Assembly: GCA_963718405.1 (NCBI GenBank)
Contig: CAVQYZ010000005.1
Location: 976,039 to 1,040,038 of the forward strand
Direction of reading: 5' to 3'
Length of the DNA stretch: 64,000 bases
From: Bog-756 sp963718405
GTDB lineage: Bacteria > Actinomycetota > Acidimicrobiia > Acidimicrobiales > RAAP-2
Positions 9,134 through 18,035 of this stretch are shown one piece after another. A program made the position numbers and the translations under genes. The number at the start of each line of letters is the position of its first letter. Position 1 is the stretch's first letter. Under the pieces are notes generated by a model. It was not told the DNA's origin, made no database searches, and saw only the letters and a program-made list of their open reading frames with translations.

Positions 9134-12100
9134 GTGTTGGCTGTGGCCGTGGTGGCGGGGATCGCCGGCGTGGCCGTGCTTTCTTCGCCGGCCTCGGCCT
9201 CCATCCCACCCACTGTGACGGCGGTCGACGCCTCAATAGGCTCGACGGCCGGCGGAGACACCGTCGACGTGGTCGGTACGAACCTGAGCGGTGCCACGGC
9301 GGTTGACTTCGGCACCACCGCGGCCACCAGCTTCGTGGTTGACTCGCCCACCCAACTCACCGCGGTGACGCCGGCTCATACGGCCGGCACCGTCGATGTC
9401 ACCGTGACCACGGCCGGGGTCACCTCGCTGGACTCGAGTACCGACCTGTTCTCCTACCAATCGGTCTCTGCCACCGCCTACGTGGTCAACCAGAGCGACG
9501 GAAGCGTCAACCCCATTGACACGGCTACCAATATCGCTGGTGGCCCGATCACGGTGGGCAGCCTTCCGGCAGCCGTCGCCATCACCCCCGACGGGTCCAC
9601 GGCCTACGTGGCCAACGTCCGTGACAGCGACGTCACCCCGATCCACACTTCCACCGACACCGTCGGCAGCCCCATCGGGGTGGGCGACCTTCCTATCGCC
9701 ATCGCCATCACCCCCGACGGGTCCACGGCCTACGTGGCCAACCTCCTCGGCGGCGACGTCACGCCCATCAACATCGCCGCCGGCACCGCCGGCAGCCCCA
9801 TCGCGGTAGGGAGCGATCCCGACGCCATCGCCATCACCCCCGACGGATCCACGGCCTACGTGACCAACAGCGGTGACAACACCGTCACCCCCATCAACAT
9901 CGCCGCCGGCACCGCCGGCAGCCCCATCACGGTAGGGAGCGATCCCGACGCCATCGCCATCACCCCCGACGGATCCACGGCCTACGTGACCAACAGCGGT
10001 GACAACACCGTCACCCCCATCAACATCGCCGCCGGCACCGCCGGCAGCCCCATCGCGGTAGGGAGCGATCCCGACGCCATCGCCATCACCCCCGACGGGT
10101 CCACGGCCTACGTGGCCAACCATGGCGACGGCACGGTGACCCTCATCAACATCGTCCACCGGCTCACCAGGCAGCCCCATCACGGTAGGGAGCGATCCCG
10201 ACGCCATCGCCATCACCCCCGACGGGTCCACCGCCTACGTGACCAACAACGGGGACGGCACCGTCACCCCGATCGACACCGCTACCAAGGCCGCCGACAC
10301 TTCCACCATGGTAGGCAACGCTCCCATCGCCATCGCCATCTCGTATGTCACCCCCGGCCCGGCCACCCAACTCAGCGTCGCCACCCCGGCGACCGTCACC
10401 GCCGGGACCCCCTTTAATCTCACCGTCACCGCCCTCGACGCCAATGGCAACGCCGGCACCGGCTACACCGGCACCGTGAAGTTCAGCTCCAGTGACCCCG
10501 GAGCCGCTGCCCTGCCCCCCGACACAACCCTGACCAACGGGGCGGGGACGTTCTCGGCCACCCTGGTCACCGTAGGCAGCCAGACCATTACCGCCACCGA
10601 CACGGTGACCGCGTCAATCACCGGGAGTTCGGGGACCATCGCCGTATCGGCGGGAGTTGCCACCCGGTTCGTCGTGAGCGCCCCGGGGACCGCTACCGCC
10701 TGGACCCCGTTCGACTTCACTGTCACCGCCCTCGACGCCAACGCCAACGTGGCCACCGGCTACACCGGCACCGTGACGTTCAGCTCCAGTGACCCCGGAG
10801 CCGCCGCCCTGCCCCCCGACACAACCCTGACCAACGGGGCGGGGACGTTCTCGGCCACCCTGGTCACCGTCGGCAACCAGACTGTTATCGCCACCGACAC
10901 GGTGTCCTCGTCGATCGCCGGGACCTCGTCGACCATCGCCGTCTCGGCTGCGTCCGCACCCACCGTGACAGCGGTTGATGCCTCTATCGGCTCGACAGAC
11001 GGTGGGGATACGGTCGACGTCGTCGGTATGAACCTGAGCGGTGCCACGACAGTTGACTTCGGCCCTATCGCGGCCACCAGCTTCACGGTGGACTCACCCA
11101 CCCAACTCACCGCGGTGACGCCGGCTCATACGGCCGGCACGGTCGACGTGAAGGTGACCACGGCCGGGGGCACCTCGTTGACCTCGAGGGCCGACCGGTA
11201 CTCCTACCAGTCGGTATCCCCCACCGCCTACGTGGCCAATTTCGGCGACAACACCGTCACCCCCATTGACACTGCCACGAAGGCCACCGGTAGCCCCATC
11301 ACGGTGGGCGGCAGCCCCATCGCCATCGCCATCACCCCTGACGGGTCCACCGCCTACGTCGCCAACCTGACCGGCAACACCGTCACGCCTATCAACACCT
11401 CCACCGACACCGCCGGCACCCCCATCGCGGTGGGCAACTCGCCCGACGCCATCGCCATCACCCCCGACGGATCCACCGCCTACGTGACCAACAACGGCGA
11501 CGGCACCGTCACGCCCATCAACACCTCCACCGACACCGCCGGCACCCCCATCACGGTAGGAACCTGGCCCGACGCCGTCGCCATCACCCCTGACGGGTCC
11601 ACCGCCTACGTGGCCAACAACGGCGATGGCACCGTCACCCCCATCGACACCGCCACCGACACCGCCGGCACCCCCATCGCGGTGGGGAGCGAACCCATCG
11701 CCGTCGCCATCACCCCTGACGGGTCCACCGCCTACGTGACCAACAACGGCGATGACACCGTCACCCCCATCGACACCGCCACCAATATCGCCGGCACTCC
11801 CATCACCGTGGGTAGTGCGCCGGCCGCCGTTGCCATTGCCCCCGACGGGTCCACCGCCTACGTGGCCAATCAGGGCGCCGGCACCGTCACCCCGATCACC
11901 CTGCCGGCCACCGCCGGCACCCCCATCGCGGTGGGCAACTCTCCACGCGCCATCGCCATCACCCCCGTCGGGTCCACCGCCTACGTGGCCAATCAGGGCG
12001 CCGGCACCGTCACCCCCATCGATACCGCCACCAAGACCACCGGCAGCGCCATCACGGTAGGCAGCGGTCCAATCGCCATCGCCATCACCTACGTCACCCC

Positions 12101-13508
12101 CGGCCCAACCACACACGTGAGCGTCACCGCCCCAGCCACCGCCACCGCCGGAGCCCCCTTCGACGTCACCGTCACCGCCCTGGACGCCAACGGCAACACC
12201 GCCACCGGCTACCTGGGCACCGTGACCTTCACCAGCTCTGACGGTGCGGCCCACCTGCCGGCCAGCTACACCTTCGTAGTCCGTGACAAAGGGGTCCACA
12301 CCTTCAGCTCCCATGCCACCCTCCCTACCGCGGGCACCCAGACCATCACCGCCACCGACTCGGTGAACTCGTCGATCACCGGGACCTCTGGCCCGATCAA
12401 CGTCACCCCCGGCCCAACCACACACGTGAGCGTCACCGCCCCAGCCACCGCCACCGCCGGAGCCCCCTTCGACGTCACCGTCACCGCCCTGGACGCCAAC
12501 GGCAACACCGCCACCGGCTACCTGGGCACCGTGACCTTCACCAGCTCTGACGGTGCGGCCCACCTGCCGGCCAGCTACACCTTCGTAGTCCGTGACAAAG
12601 GGGTCCACACCTTCAGCTCCCATGCCACTCTCCCTACCGCGGGCACCCAGACCATCACCGCCACCGACTCGGTGAACTCGTCGATCACCGGGACCTCTGG
12701 CCCGATCAACGTCTCGGCGGCGAACGTCCCCCCGGGTGCGAAGAAGCAGTACTGGCTGGTGGCCTCCGACGGCGGCATCTTCGCCTTCGGCGACGCCCAA
12801 TTCCACGGGTCCACCGGTGCCATCCACCTGAACAAGCCCATCGTGGGGATGGCGCCGACCCCCGACGGTAGGGGCTACTGGCTGGTGGCCTCCGACGGCG
12901 GCATCTTCGCCTTCGGCGACGCCCAATTCCACGGGTCCACCGGTGCCATCCACCTGAACAAGCCCATCGTGGGGATGGCGCCGACCCCCGACGGTAGGGG
13001 CTACTGGCTGGTGGCCTCCGACGGCGGCATCTTCGCCTTCGGCGACGCCCAATTCCACGGGTCCACCGGTGCCATCCACCTGAACAAGCCCATCGTGGGG
13101 ATGGCGCCCACCTCGGACGGTAGGGGCTACTGGCTGGTGGCCTCCGACGGCGGCATCTTCGCCTTCGGCGACGCCCAATTCCACGGGTCCACCGGTGCCA
13201 TCCACCTGAACAAGCCCATCGTGGGGATGGCGCCCACCTCGGACGGTAGGGGCTACTGGCTGGTGGCCTCCGACGGCGGCATCTTCGCCTTCGGCGACGC
13301 CCAATTCCACGGGTCCACCGGTGCCATCCACCTGAACAAGCCCATCGTGGGGATGGCGCCCACCTCGGACGGTAGGGGCTACTGGCTGGTGGCCTCCGAC
13401 GGCGGCATCTTCGCCTTCGGCGACGCCCAATTCTCCGGATCAACCGGAGGCGAAGCCCTGAACAAACCCATAGTGGGCATGGCGTCTCTGCGCTCAACCA
13501 CTCGGTAA
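9134..13508 (+). CDS. Large secreted repeat protein: IPT/TIG + YVTN beta-propeller + Ig-like + YWLVASDGG repeats (one frameshift)
   Basis: This is probably a cell-surface or extracellular protein of about 1457 residues once a frameshift at 10154 is corrected. Order: a hydrophobic signal segment ending PASAS; an IPT/TIG Ig-like domain; a first run of YVTN-family beta-propeller repeats (ITPDGSTAYVAN units); two Ig-like domains; a second IPT/TIG; a second YVTN run; two almost identical 103-residue Ig-like domains; then six 42-residue repeats starting YWLVASDGGIFAFGD. The frame changes after INI at 10153: dropping the single G at 10154 restores an exactly periodic repeat, so the indel is real or a consensus error. 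The start (GTG 9134) lacks the usual basic n-region, so the true start may lie upstream in another frame. The function is unknown; adhesion or scaffolding is a guess. Confidence 0.85.
12092..12709 (+). repeat. Tandem duplication of a 309-bp Ig-like domain segment
   Basis: Two head-to-tail copies (12092-12400 and 12401-12709) each encode one 103-residue Ig-like domain beginning VTPGPTTHVSV. The copies are nearly identical at the DNA level; I noticed only a single silent change (ACC/ACT in the HATLPT codons). Such identity implies very recent duplication or gene conversion. Confidence 0.9.
12750..13505 (+). repeat. Six tandem 126-bp repeats coding YWLVASDGG units
   Basis: Copies start at 12750, 12876, 13002, 13128, 13254 and 13380, with an exact period of 126 bases (42 codons). 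The first five are virtually identical, differing mainly by a PTPDGR/PTSDGR switch; the sixth diverges in its second half (QFSGSTGGEALNKP) and ends the protein. The period keeps the reading frame, so copy number can change without breaking the gene. The period is far too long for CRISPR and there are no spacers. Confidence 0.95.
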
Positions 13509-13572
13509 GGGCTGAGGGCAGGAAGAAAACCCGGTCGGCTCATCCAGCCGGTCAGCCCGACCGACCTGGTGC

Positions 13573-13929
13573 CTAGTGGATCTGGGCACCGCTTTGGAAC
13601 GGGCGCACTTCCACGGGCAGAGTGGTCGCCGCCGACAGCTTGCTTCCCCACTCGAGGGCGGCGTCCAGATCGGTGGCGTTGATGATGGTGAGACCACCCA
13701 GGTGCTCTTTGCCCTCGACATATGGTCCGTCGGTCATGAGCACGTTGCCATCTTCGGCCCGCACGACCCTCGCCGCCTCGGGGGGAAGTAGGCCGTCAGC
13801 GAAGACCCAGGCGCCGGCTTGTTGTAGCTCGGCGTTCAACACGGCAAGGTCGCGTCCGATCCGTTCGAGATCGACCGAGGGGGGCGGGGGCCCGTCGGGC
13901 TGGTAGATGCTGAGCAGGTACTGCATCAT
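13573..13929 (-). CDS. YciI-like (DGPF-domain) protein
   Basis: This small protein of about 118 residues belongs to the YciI/DGPF family of ferredoxin-like folds, known mostly for unassigned small enzymes and often encoded near ECF sigma factors. Key segments are MMQYLLSIYQPDGPPP at the start, then LMTDGPYVEGKEHLGG (the DGPF-like motif) and the terminal PVEVRPF. The start is the first ATG of the MMQ pair at 13929, because a perfect AGGAGG lies seven bases upstream; the frame is open further but without support. No sigma-factor gene adjoins it here. The biochemical role is unknown. Confidence 0.85.
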   Translation of the reverse strand: MMQYLLSIYQPDGPPPPSVDLERIGRDLAVLNAELQQAGAWVFADGLLPPEAARVVRAEDGNVLMTDGPYVEGKEHLGGLTIINATDLDAALEWGSKLSAATTLPVEVRPFQSGAQIH

Positions 13930-14285
13930 GGCGATGCCTCCTAGGGGTCTTTCGGGTGGTCTTGAGCGTTCGACTGCCTCTACGAACGGCATCTCATCAG
14001 ATCGACAGTACGGAAGAGAATTTTACGTTCCAAGCCGCGCACTGCTGCTGGCCATGAATGGCTGTACGGCGGCGCTCAGGCGAAGCCATGGCCGCCGCAA
14101 AGCCCCGCTCCGGGGGCCATCCGGGAGGCTCAGGCTCAAATCAGCCCATGTCAGGACCGGTTTCAGCTGAGGTCGCCAATGGAGGTGGCACCCGACTTCC
14201 GGCTGACGTGAGTACCGCGGCGGCTCATTGGTCCCTCCCGATAGTGGACCAGTCCGGTCGGTGGGTGCCGATAGGGTTCGTATCC
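13930..14285. other. Intergenic stretch between divergent genes
   Basis: This 356-base gap separates the leftward YciI-like gene from the rightward PH-domain gene. It contains the AGGAGG ribosome site of the first and a TAGGGT hexamer (14272-14277) eight bases before the ATG of the second, suitable as a -10 box of a leaderless transcript. The frame of the PH gene is open back to 14058, but that part is low-complexity. I see no RNA gene or repeat. Confidence 0.45.
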
Positions 14286-14780
14286 ATGGAGGGTCCTTTC
14301 GCTGCACCTCCCGACCGTCCCTGGAGCCGGGTGTCACCCCGCCTGGCCCGCATGCGTCGTACCGAGTTGCTGGTGGTCGGGATACCCGTAGTGGTGGTTG
14401 CCACCGTGGTCCTGGCCGCGGAGTCGGTGGCGGCCGGCATCACCGTGGCCGTGGCGGCGGTCGGTGTGGTGGCCCTGGTGGCCGGGTGGTTCTCCATCGG
14501 CCGGAACCTGGCGTCGTGGGGTTACCTCGAACGGCCGGATGACCTGATGGTGACCCATGGGGCCCTGTTCAAGCGACTGACCGTGGTCCCGTACGGCCGG
14601 ATGCAGCTGGTGGATGTCGAGGCCGGCCCGGTGAAGCGGTCCTTCGGACTGGTCAGCGTCAAGCTCCACACCGCGGCGGCCACCACTGATGCCAAGGTAT
14701 GCGGACTGACCCCCAGCGTGGCCTCCGACCTGCGTGATCGACTCACCGAGCTCGGCGAGGCCCATGCCAGTGGCCTCTGA
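14286..14780 (+). CDS. Bacterial PH-domain (bPH2/DUF304, YdbS-like) membrane protein
   Basis: This protein of 164 residues has two adjacent hydrophobic helices (LLVVGIPVVVVATVVLAA and a second segment about residues 45-70), followed by a bPH2 domain with the typical pattern VTHGALFKRLTVVPYGRMQLVDVEAGPVKR and SVKLHTAAATT. YdbS-like proteins pair with a larger YdbT-like partner in the membrane; the partner is encoded next, overlapping by 17 bases. The start is uncertain: I chose ATG 14286 because a -10-like TAGGGT sits eight bases upstream and upstream codons look non-coding. The role is not well defined for the family; it is linked to membrane stress in Bacillus. Confidence 0.8.
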   Translation: MEGPFAAPPDRPWSRVSPRLARMRRTELLVVGIPVVVVATVVLAAESVAAGITVAVAAVGVVALVAGWFSIGRNLASWGYLERPDDLMVTHGALFKRLTVVPYGRMQLVDVEAGPVKRSFGLVSVKLHTAAATTDAKVCGLTPSVASDLRDRLTELGEAHASGL

Positions 14781-16131
14781 CGGCCCCGACCATCCCACAC
14801 TGGCGGAGCCCGCAGACGAGACCTTCCGGCTCCACCCGCTCACCCCGTTGGCCCTGGGGGGTCGGATTCTCGGCGCGCTGGTGGCGCTCACGCTGTTCAG
14901 CCTGGCCGGGAGCAAGGCCGGCCAGGGGGGCGGCATCAATGTCACCACGTTGGCCATCTACGGCGGCGCGGCCGTCCTGTTGGTCATCCGGGGGGTGATC
15001 ATGGTGGCCGTCACCCGCTACTACCTGCACGGCGGCGAGCTGCGCATCGACAGTGGCCTGTTGTCCAAGCAGTCCAAACGCGTCCGCCTCAACCGGGCGC
15101 AGAGCGTGGACGTGCTGCAACCGTTGGCGGCCCGGATCTTCGGCCTGGCTGAGGTCAAGGTCACCACGGCCGGGACCGAACGCTCGTCGGTCCGACTGCG
15201 CTACCTGTCCCTTCCGGTGGCCCAGAGCCTGCGGGCCGACCTGCTCAGTCGGTCAAAAGGGGGCGAGCAGGGCGCCCCCGAGGCCCCCGAACGGCCGGTG
15301 GTGAGCGTGCCCCGCGGCCAGCTGGTGTGGTCGGTGCTCCTGGAGATGGTGTCGTGGCGACTGCTCTTGTTGCTGGTCGGTCCGGCCTTGGCGGTGTCAG
15401 GCCACCGGCACGGGCACGGGGCGGCGGCCGGAGTGGGGGTGGCCCTCATCCTCTGGTTCGGGTTCTTGGTGGTCACCGATATCTGGCGCCGGATCACCCG
15501 GCTGTGGGACTACACCGTCACCGAGTCCCCGGATGGGTTGCGGATCCGCCACGGACTGCTCTCCACCAGCCGTCAGACCGTGCCACCGGGTCGGATACAG
15601 GCGATTCTCATCCACCAGCCGGTGGCGTGGCGGTTGTTCGGATGGGCCCAGGTCCGCATGAACGTGGCCGGCTACGCCGGCAACGCCAACTCCAAGTCGA
15701 CCATGCTCCTCCCGGTGGCCGACCTCGACTACACCCTGGCACTGGTGGGTTGGCTGTTCGGAGGGGTGGACATCGCCGCCGTTCCCCTGGATCGCCCGCC
15801 ACCCCGGGCGGCGGCACGGGCACCGTTCTGGTGGCGTGCCCAGTTGGCCGGTTCGGACCAACACGTCCTGGTGGCCCGGCACGGTCTGTTCTCGCGGACC
15901 ATCGACATCGTGCCGCACGAGCGGACCCAGAGCGTCCGGCTGACTTCCGGGCCATGGCAGCGGGCGTTGGGACTGGCCACCGTGCATCTCGATTCAACCC
16001 GGGGGCCGGTCCGGCCCCGGGCGTCCAACCGTGACCAAACCGTGGCCCGGGCCATGCTCGATCGCCAGGTCGAACGCGCCCACCAGGCCCGCCTGCGGGC
16101 CTGGGAGCCGACGGCCTCCCCGCCCCGATGA
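14764..16131 (+). CDS. Bacterial PH-domain (bPH2, YdbT-like) membrane protein
   Basis: This protein of 455 residues has several hydrophobic segments and three bPH2-like modules, at about residues 85-155, 235-310 and 365-440. Each carries the phrase of the family: GLLSKQSKRVRLNRAQSVDV, GLLSTSRQTVPPGRIQAI and GLFSRTIDIVPHERTQSV. This is the layout of YdbT. The ATG at 14764 overlaps the end of the YdbS-like gene, so the two are co-translated and presumably form one membrane complex. The cellular role is unknown beyond the family link. Confidence 0.82.
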   Translation: MPVASDGPDHPTLAEPADETFRLHPLTPLALGGRILGALVALTLFSLAGSKAGQGGGINVTTLAIYGGAAVLLVIRGVIMVAVTRYYLHGGELRIDSGLLSKQSKRVRLNRAQSVDVLQPLAARIFGLAEVKVTTAGTERSSVRLRYLSLPVAQSLRADLLSRSKGGEQGAPEAPERPVVSVPRGQLVWSVLLEMVSWRLLLLLVGPALAVSGHRHGHGAAAGVGVALILWFGFLVVTDIWRRITRLWDYTVTESPDGLRIRHGLLSTSRQTVPPGRIQAILIHQPVAWRLFGWAQVRMNVAGYAGNANSKSTMLLPVADLDYTLALVGWLFGGVDIAAVPLDRPPPRAAARAPFWWRAQLAGSDQHVLVARHGLFSRTIDIVPHERTQSVRLTSGPWQRALGLATVHLDSTRGPVRPRASNRDQTVARAMLDRQVERAHQARLRAWEPTASPPR

Positions 16132-16140
16132 CGGTGGCTT

Positions 16141-16785
16141 GTGCCGACCAGTCTGGAAGACTTGACAGCCGTGCCTGACGACCGCCCCGACGCCGACGCC
16201 GACAGCACCGGACCCGACGGGGGTGGTGTGGGGAGCTCTGCGGGGGAAGCCGCCTCACGGGCCATGCTGCTGGGTCCGGGGGAGATCGGAGCGCCGGGCT
16301 GGACCATCGTCGAGGAGCGGGTGTGGCCCACCGGTGGGCTGGACTCGACCAGCGGCAAGTCGAAGCGGGCGCTCCAGGCCGCTTGCATCACCGTGTGGCG
16401 ATCGATGGCCCGGACCGACCCGACCCGTTCGGCGTGGGTCGAGGTGGTCCCCTACGCGTCGGCGGAGGATGCCCTGGTCTCGCTGCAGCAGGTGCCCACG
16501 TTCTTCGTGGGGACCGGTCCGGCGGACGAGGAGATCGAATGGGAACGGACGGTCGACGACCTGGTGGTGCCCGGAGTGGCCGATACCTGGATCTTCGAGA
16601 AGTCGACCACCGGCCCCGGCGGCCAGAGCCACGCCCGGTACGTGGGAGGTACCGTGCACCGCATCTTGTTCCTGGTCTGCCTGTCAGATCCGGTGGCCGC
16701 CCGACCCTGGGACGAGGTTCTGGCTGTGGCCACCATGCAGGCTGACCGGGTCCGGGCAGCCTTGGGGGTCACCCCGCCGGGCTGA
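16141..16785 (+). CDS. Hypothetical protein
   Basis: This protein of 214 residues is not recognised. The first 45 residues are acidic and low in complexity. The rest looks like a folded alpha/beta domain with conserved-looking segments ACITVWRSMARTDPTRSAWVEVVPYAS and a hydrophobic stretch HRILFLVCLS. There is no signal peptide and no membrane helix. It starts ten bases after the YdbT-like gene on the same strand, so it is probably co-transcribed. The start is uncertain: GTG 16141 is used, and a GTG at 16171 is equally possible. Confidence 0.6.
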   Translation: MPTSLEDLTAVPDDRPDADADSTGPDGGGVGSSAGEAASRAMLLGPGEIGAPGWTIVEERVWPTGGLDSTSGKSKRALQAACITVWRSMARTDPTRSAWVEVVPYASAEDALVSLQQVPTFFVGTGPADEEIEWERTVDDLVVPGVADTWIFEKSTTGPGGQSHARYVGGTVHRILFLVCLSDPVAARPWDEVLAVATMQADRVRAALGVTPPG

Positions 16786-16791
16786 GGACCG

Positions 16792-17397
16792 TCACCACGG
16801 CGTGCCGTAACGGTCGCGGTGGGCCCGCTCCCGGACCGGAGTCCGCCGGGGCGGTCCCAGAGGCCGGCTGGGCCAGCCCAGGGGAACGACGGCCATGGGA
16901 AGAACGGACGCCGGCAGCCCCAGCAGTTCGCCGAGCTCACCGGCGAAGAGGGTGGCCAGGGTGGTCATGGCCGAGCCCAGCCCCAGGGCGGCAGCCGCCA
17001 ATAACAGGTTCTGGGTGGCGGGGAACACGGACGCCGGAAGGGTGGCCTCGAGGCCGATGGCGCTATCGCCGCACACCACCACGATGACCGGGGCGGAGCC
17101 GATCCCGTGCTCGGCGCCGTGGTCCACCTCGCGCAGCAGCGTGTCTTCCAGTCGGCCCTCCGAGTGCTGTCGACCGCCGCCGCGCCACGCCCGACGGGTC
17201 AGCTCCCCGATGCCGGTCCGGAGCTCGTCGTCCCGGACCACCACGAAGACCCAGGGCTGAAGGTTCTCGGCGCTGGGTGCGTGCGTGGCGGCCCGCAGGC
17301 ACTGTTCGATCAACTCGTCGTCGACCGGTTGGTCGGAGAACCGCCGACAGGCCCGTTGGTTGAGCACGACGTCGAAGAACGATCGGGGTTCGGTCAC
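16792..17397 (-). CDS. Nitroreductase family protein (FMN-dependent)
   Basis: This protein of 201 residues belongs to the nitroreductase superfamily, FMN enzymes that reduce nitro groups, quinones or flavins with NAD(P)H. The N-terminal FMN-phosphate motif is visible (NQRACRRFSDQPV), followed by the HAPSAENLQPW segment and, near the C-terminus, the LGSAMTTLATLF and VLPMAVVPLGWP segments typical of the fold. It is convergent with the hypothetical gene before it. The substrate cannot be read from the sequence. Confidence 0.87.
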   Translation of the reverse strand: MTEPRSFFDVVLNQRACRRFSDQPVDDELIEQCLRAATHAPSAENLQPWVFVVVRDDELRTGIGELTRRAWRGGGRQHSEGRLEDTLLREVDHGAEHGIGSAPVIVVVCGDSAIGLEATLPASVFPATQNLLLAAAALGLGSAMTTLATLFAGELGELLGLPASVLPMAVVPLGWPSRPLGPPRRTPVRERAHRDRYGTPW

Positions 17398-17525
17398 GGC
17401 GAATCGAAACTACTCGACCTGACCCTCCCTGTTCTGGCCGGAGGCGGCGGAACCGGCGGTTCGGTAGTGTCGCCCAGGGCCGGTCCGGCCCCCGAGCCGC
17501 CACCGGTGGACCAGGAGGAGAAGCC

Positions 17526-18017
17526 GTGCAGGATCACCAATTCGATTTTGTGGTCGAGGGAACGCCCGACGAGGTCTGGGACGTCTTCTGGAGCCGGATG
17601 CGCACCGGCATCGAGACCGACACGGTCAAGATCGAGATCTATCACCCCGGTGATGAAGCCGGCAACGGGCTGGTCCGGCACTGTGACTTCCAGGTCCCCA
17701 AGTACCTGCTGTCCAAGGGCAAGGCCCAGTCGTGGGAGTGGATCACCGAAGCCCAACGCCCGGTGTCGTGGCGGTACGACGCCATCGGCAAACCCCTGTG
17801 GTCCCGGGCCTCGGGTTGGACCCGGATGGAGGACCTGGGGGACGGGAGGACCCGGGTCCACTTCCGCGAGACCTACGAGGCCTTCAATCCGCTGATGCGG
17901 CTGCTGCTGGAGAAGCGGGTGCATGACTTCATCTCCAAGGACAACGACAAGCTGATCGAGGCCATGGTGGTGCACTCCCTCCGCAAACGGCGTGAACGCA
18001 AGGGGAACGTGGCCTGA
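17526..18017 (+). CDS. SRPBCC (START-like) family protein
   Basis: This protein of 163 residues has the shape of a polyketide-cyclase/START-like ligand-binding domain: an N-terminal strand and helix FVVEGTPDEVWDVFWSRM, strands through the middle (GDGRTRVHFRETYEAF) and a long C-terminal helix ending in basic residues. Such proteins bind hydrophobic ligands; the ligand here is unknown. The GTG at 17526 follows a strong GGAGGAGAAG ribosome site. It is divergent from the nitroreductase and convergent with the GGDEF-EAL gene. Confidence 0.75.
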   Translation: MQDHQFDFVVEGTPDEVWDVFWSRMRTGIETDTVKIEIYHPGDEAGNGLVRHCDFQVPKYLLSKGKAQSWEWITEAQRPVSWRYDAIGKPLWSRASGWTRMEDLGDGRTRVHFRETYEAFNPLMRLLLEKRVHDFISKDNDKLIEAMVVHSLRKRRERKGNVA

Positions 18018-18035
18018 GCGGCGTCCCGTCGACGG

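Noticed and set aside
11094..13430. 778-codon minus-strand frame opposite the surface protein
   Set aside because: Its Gly/His/Val repeats mirror the repeats of the true plus-strand gene; it has no independent motifs.
12750..13505. Regular direct repeats considered as CRISPR
   Set aside because: The 126-base unit is fully coding, without spacers, and no cas genes are present.
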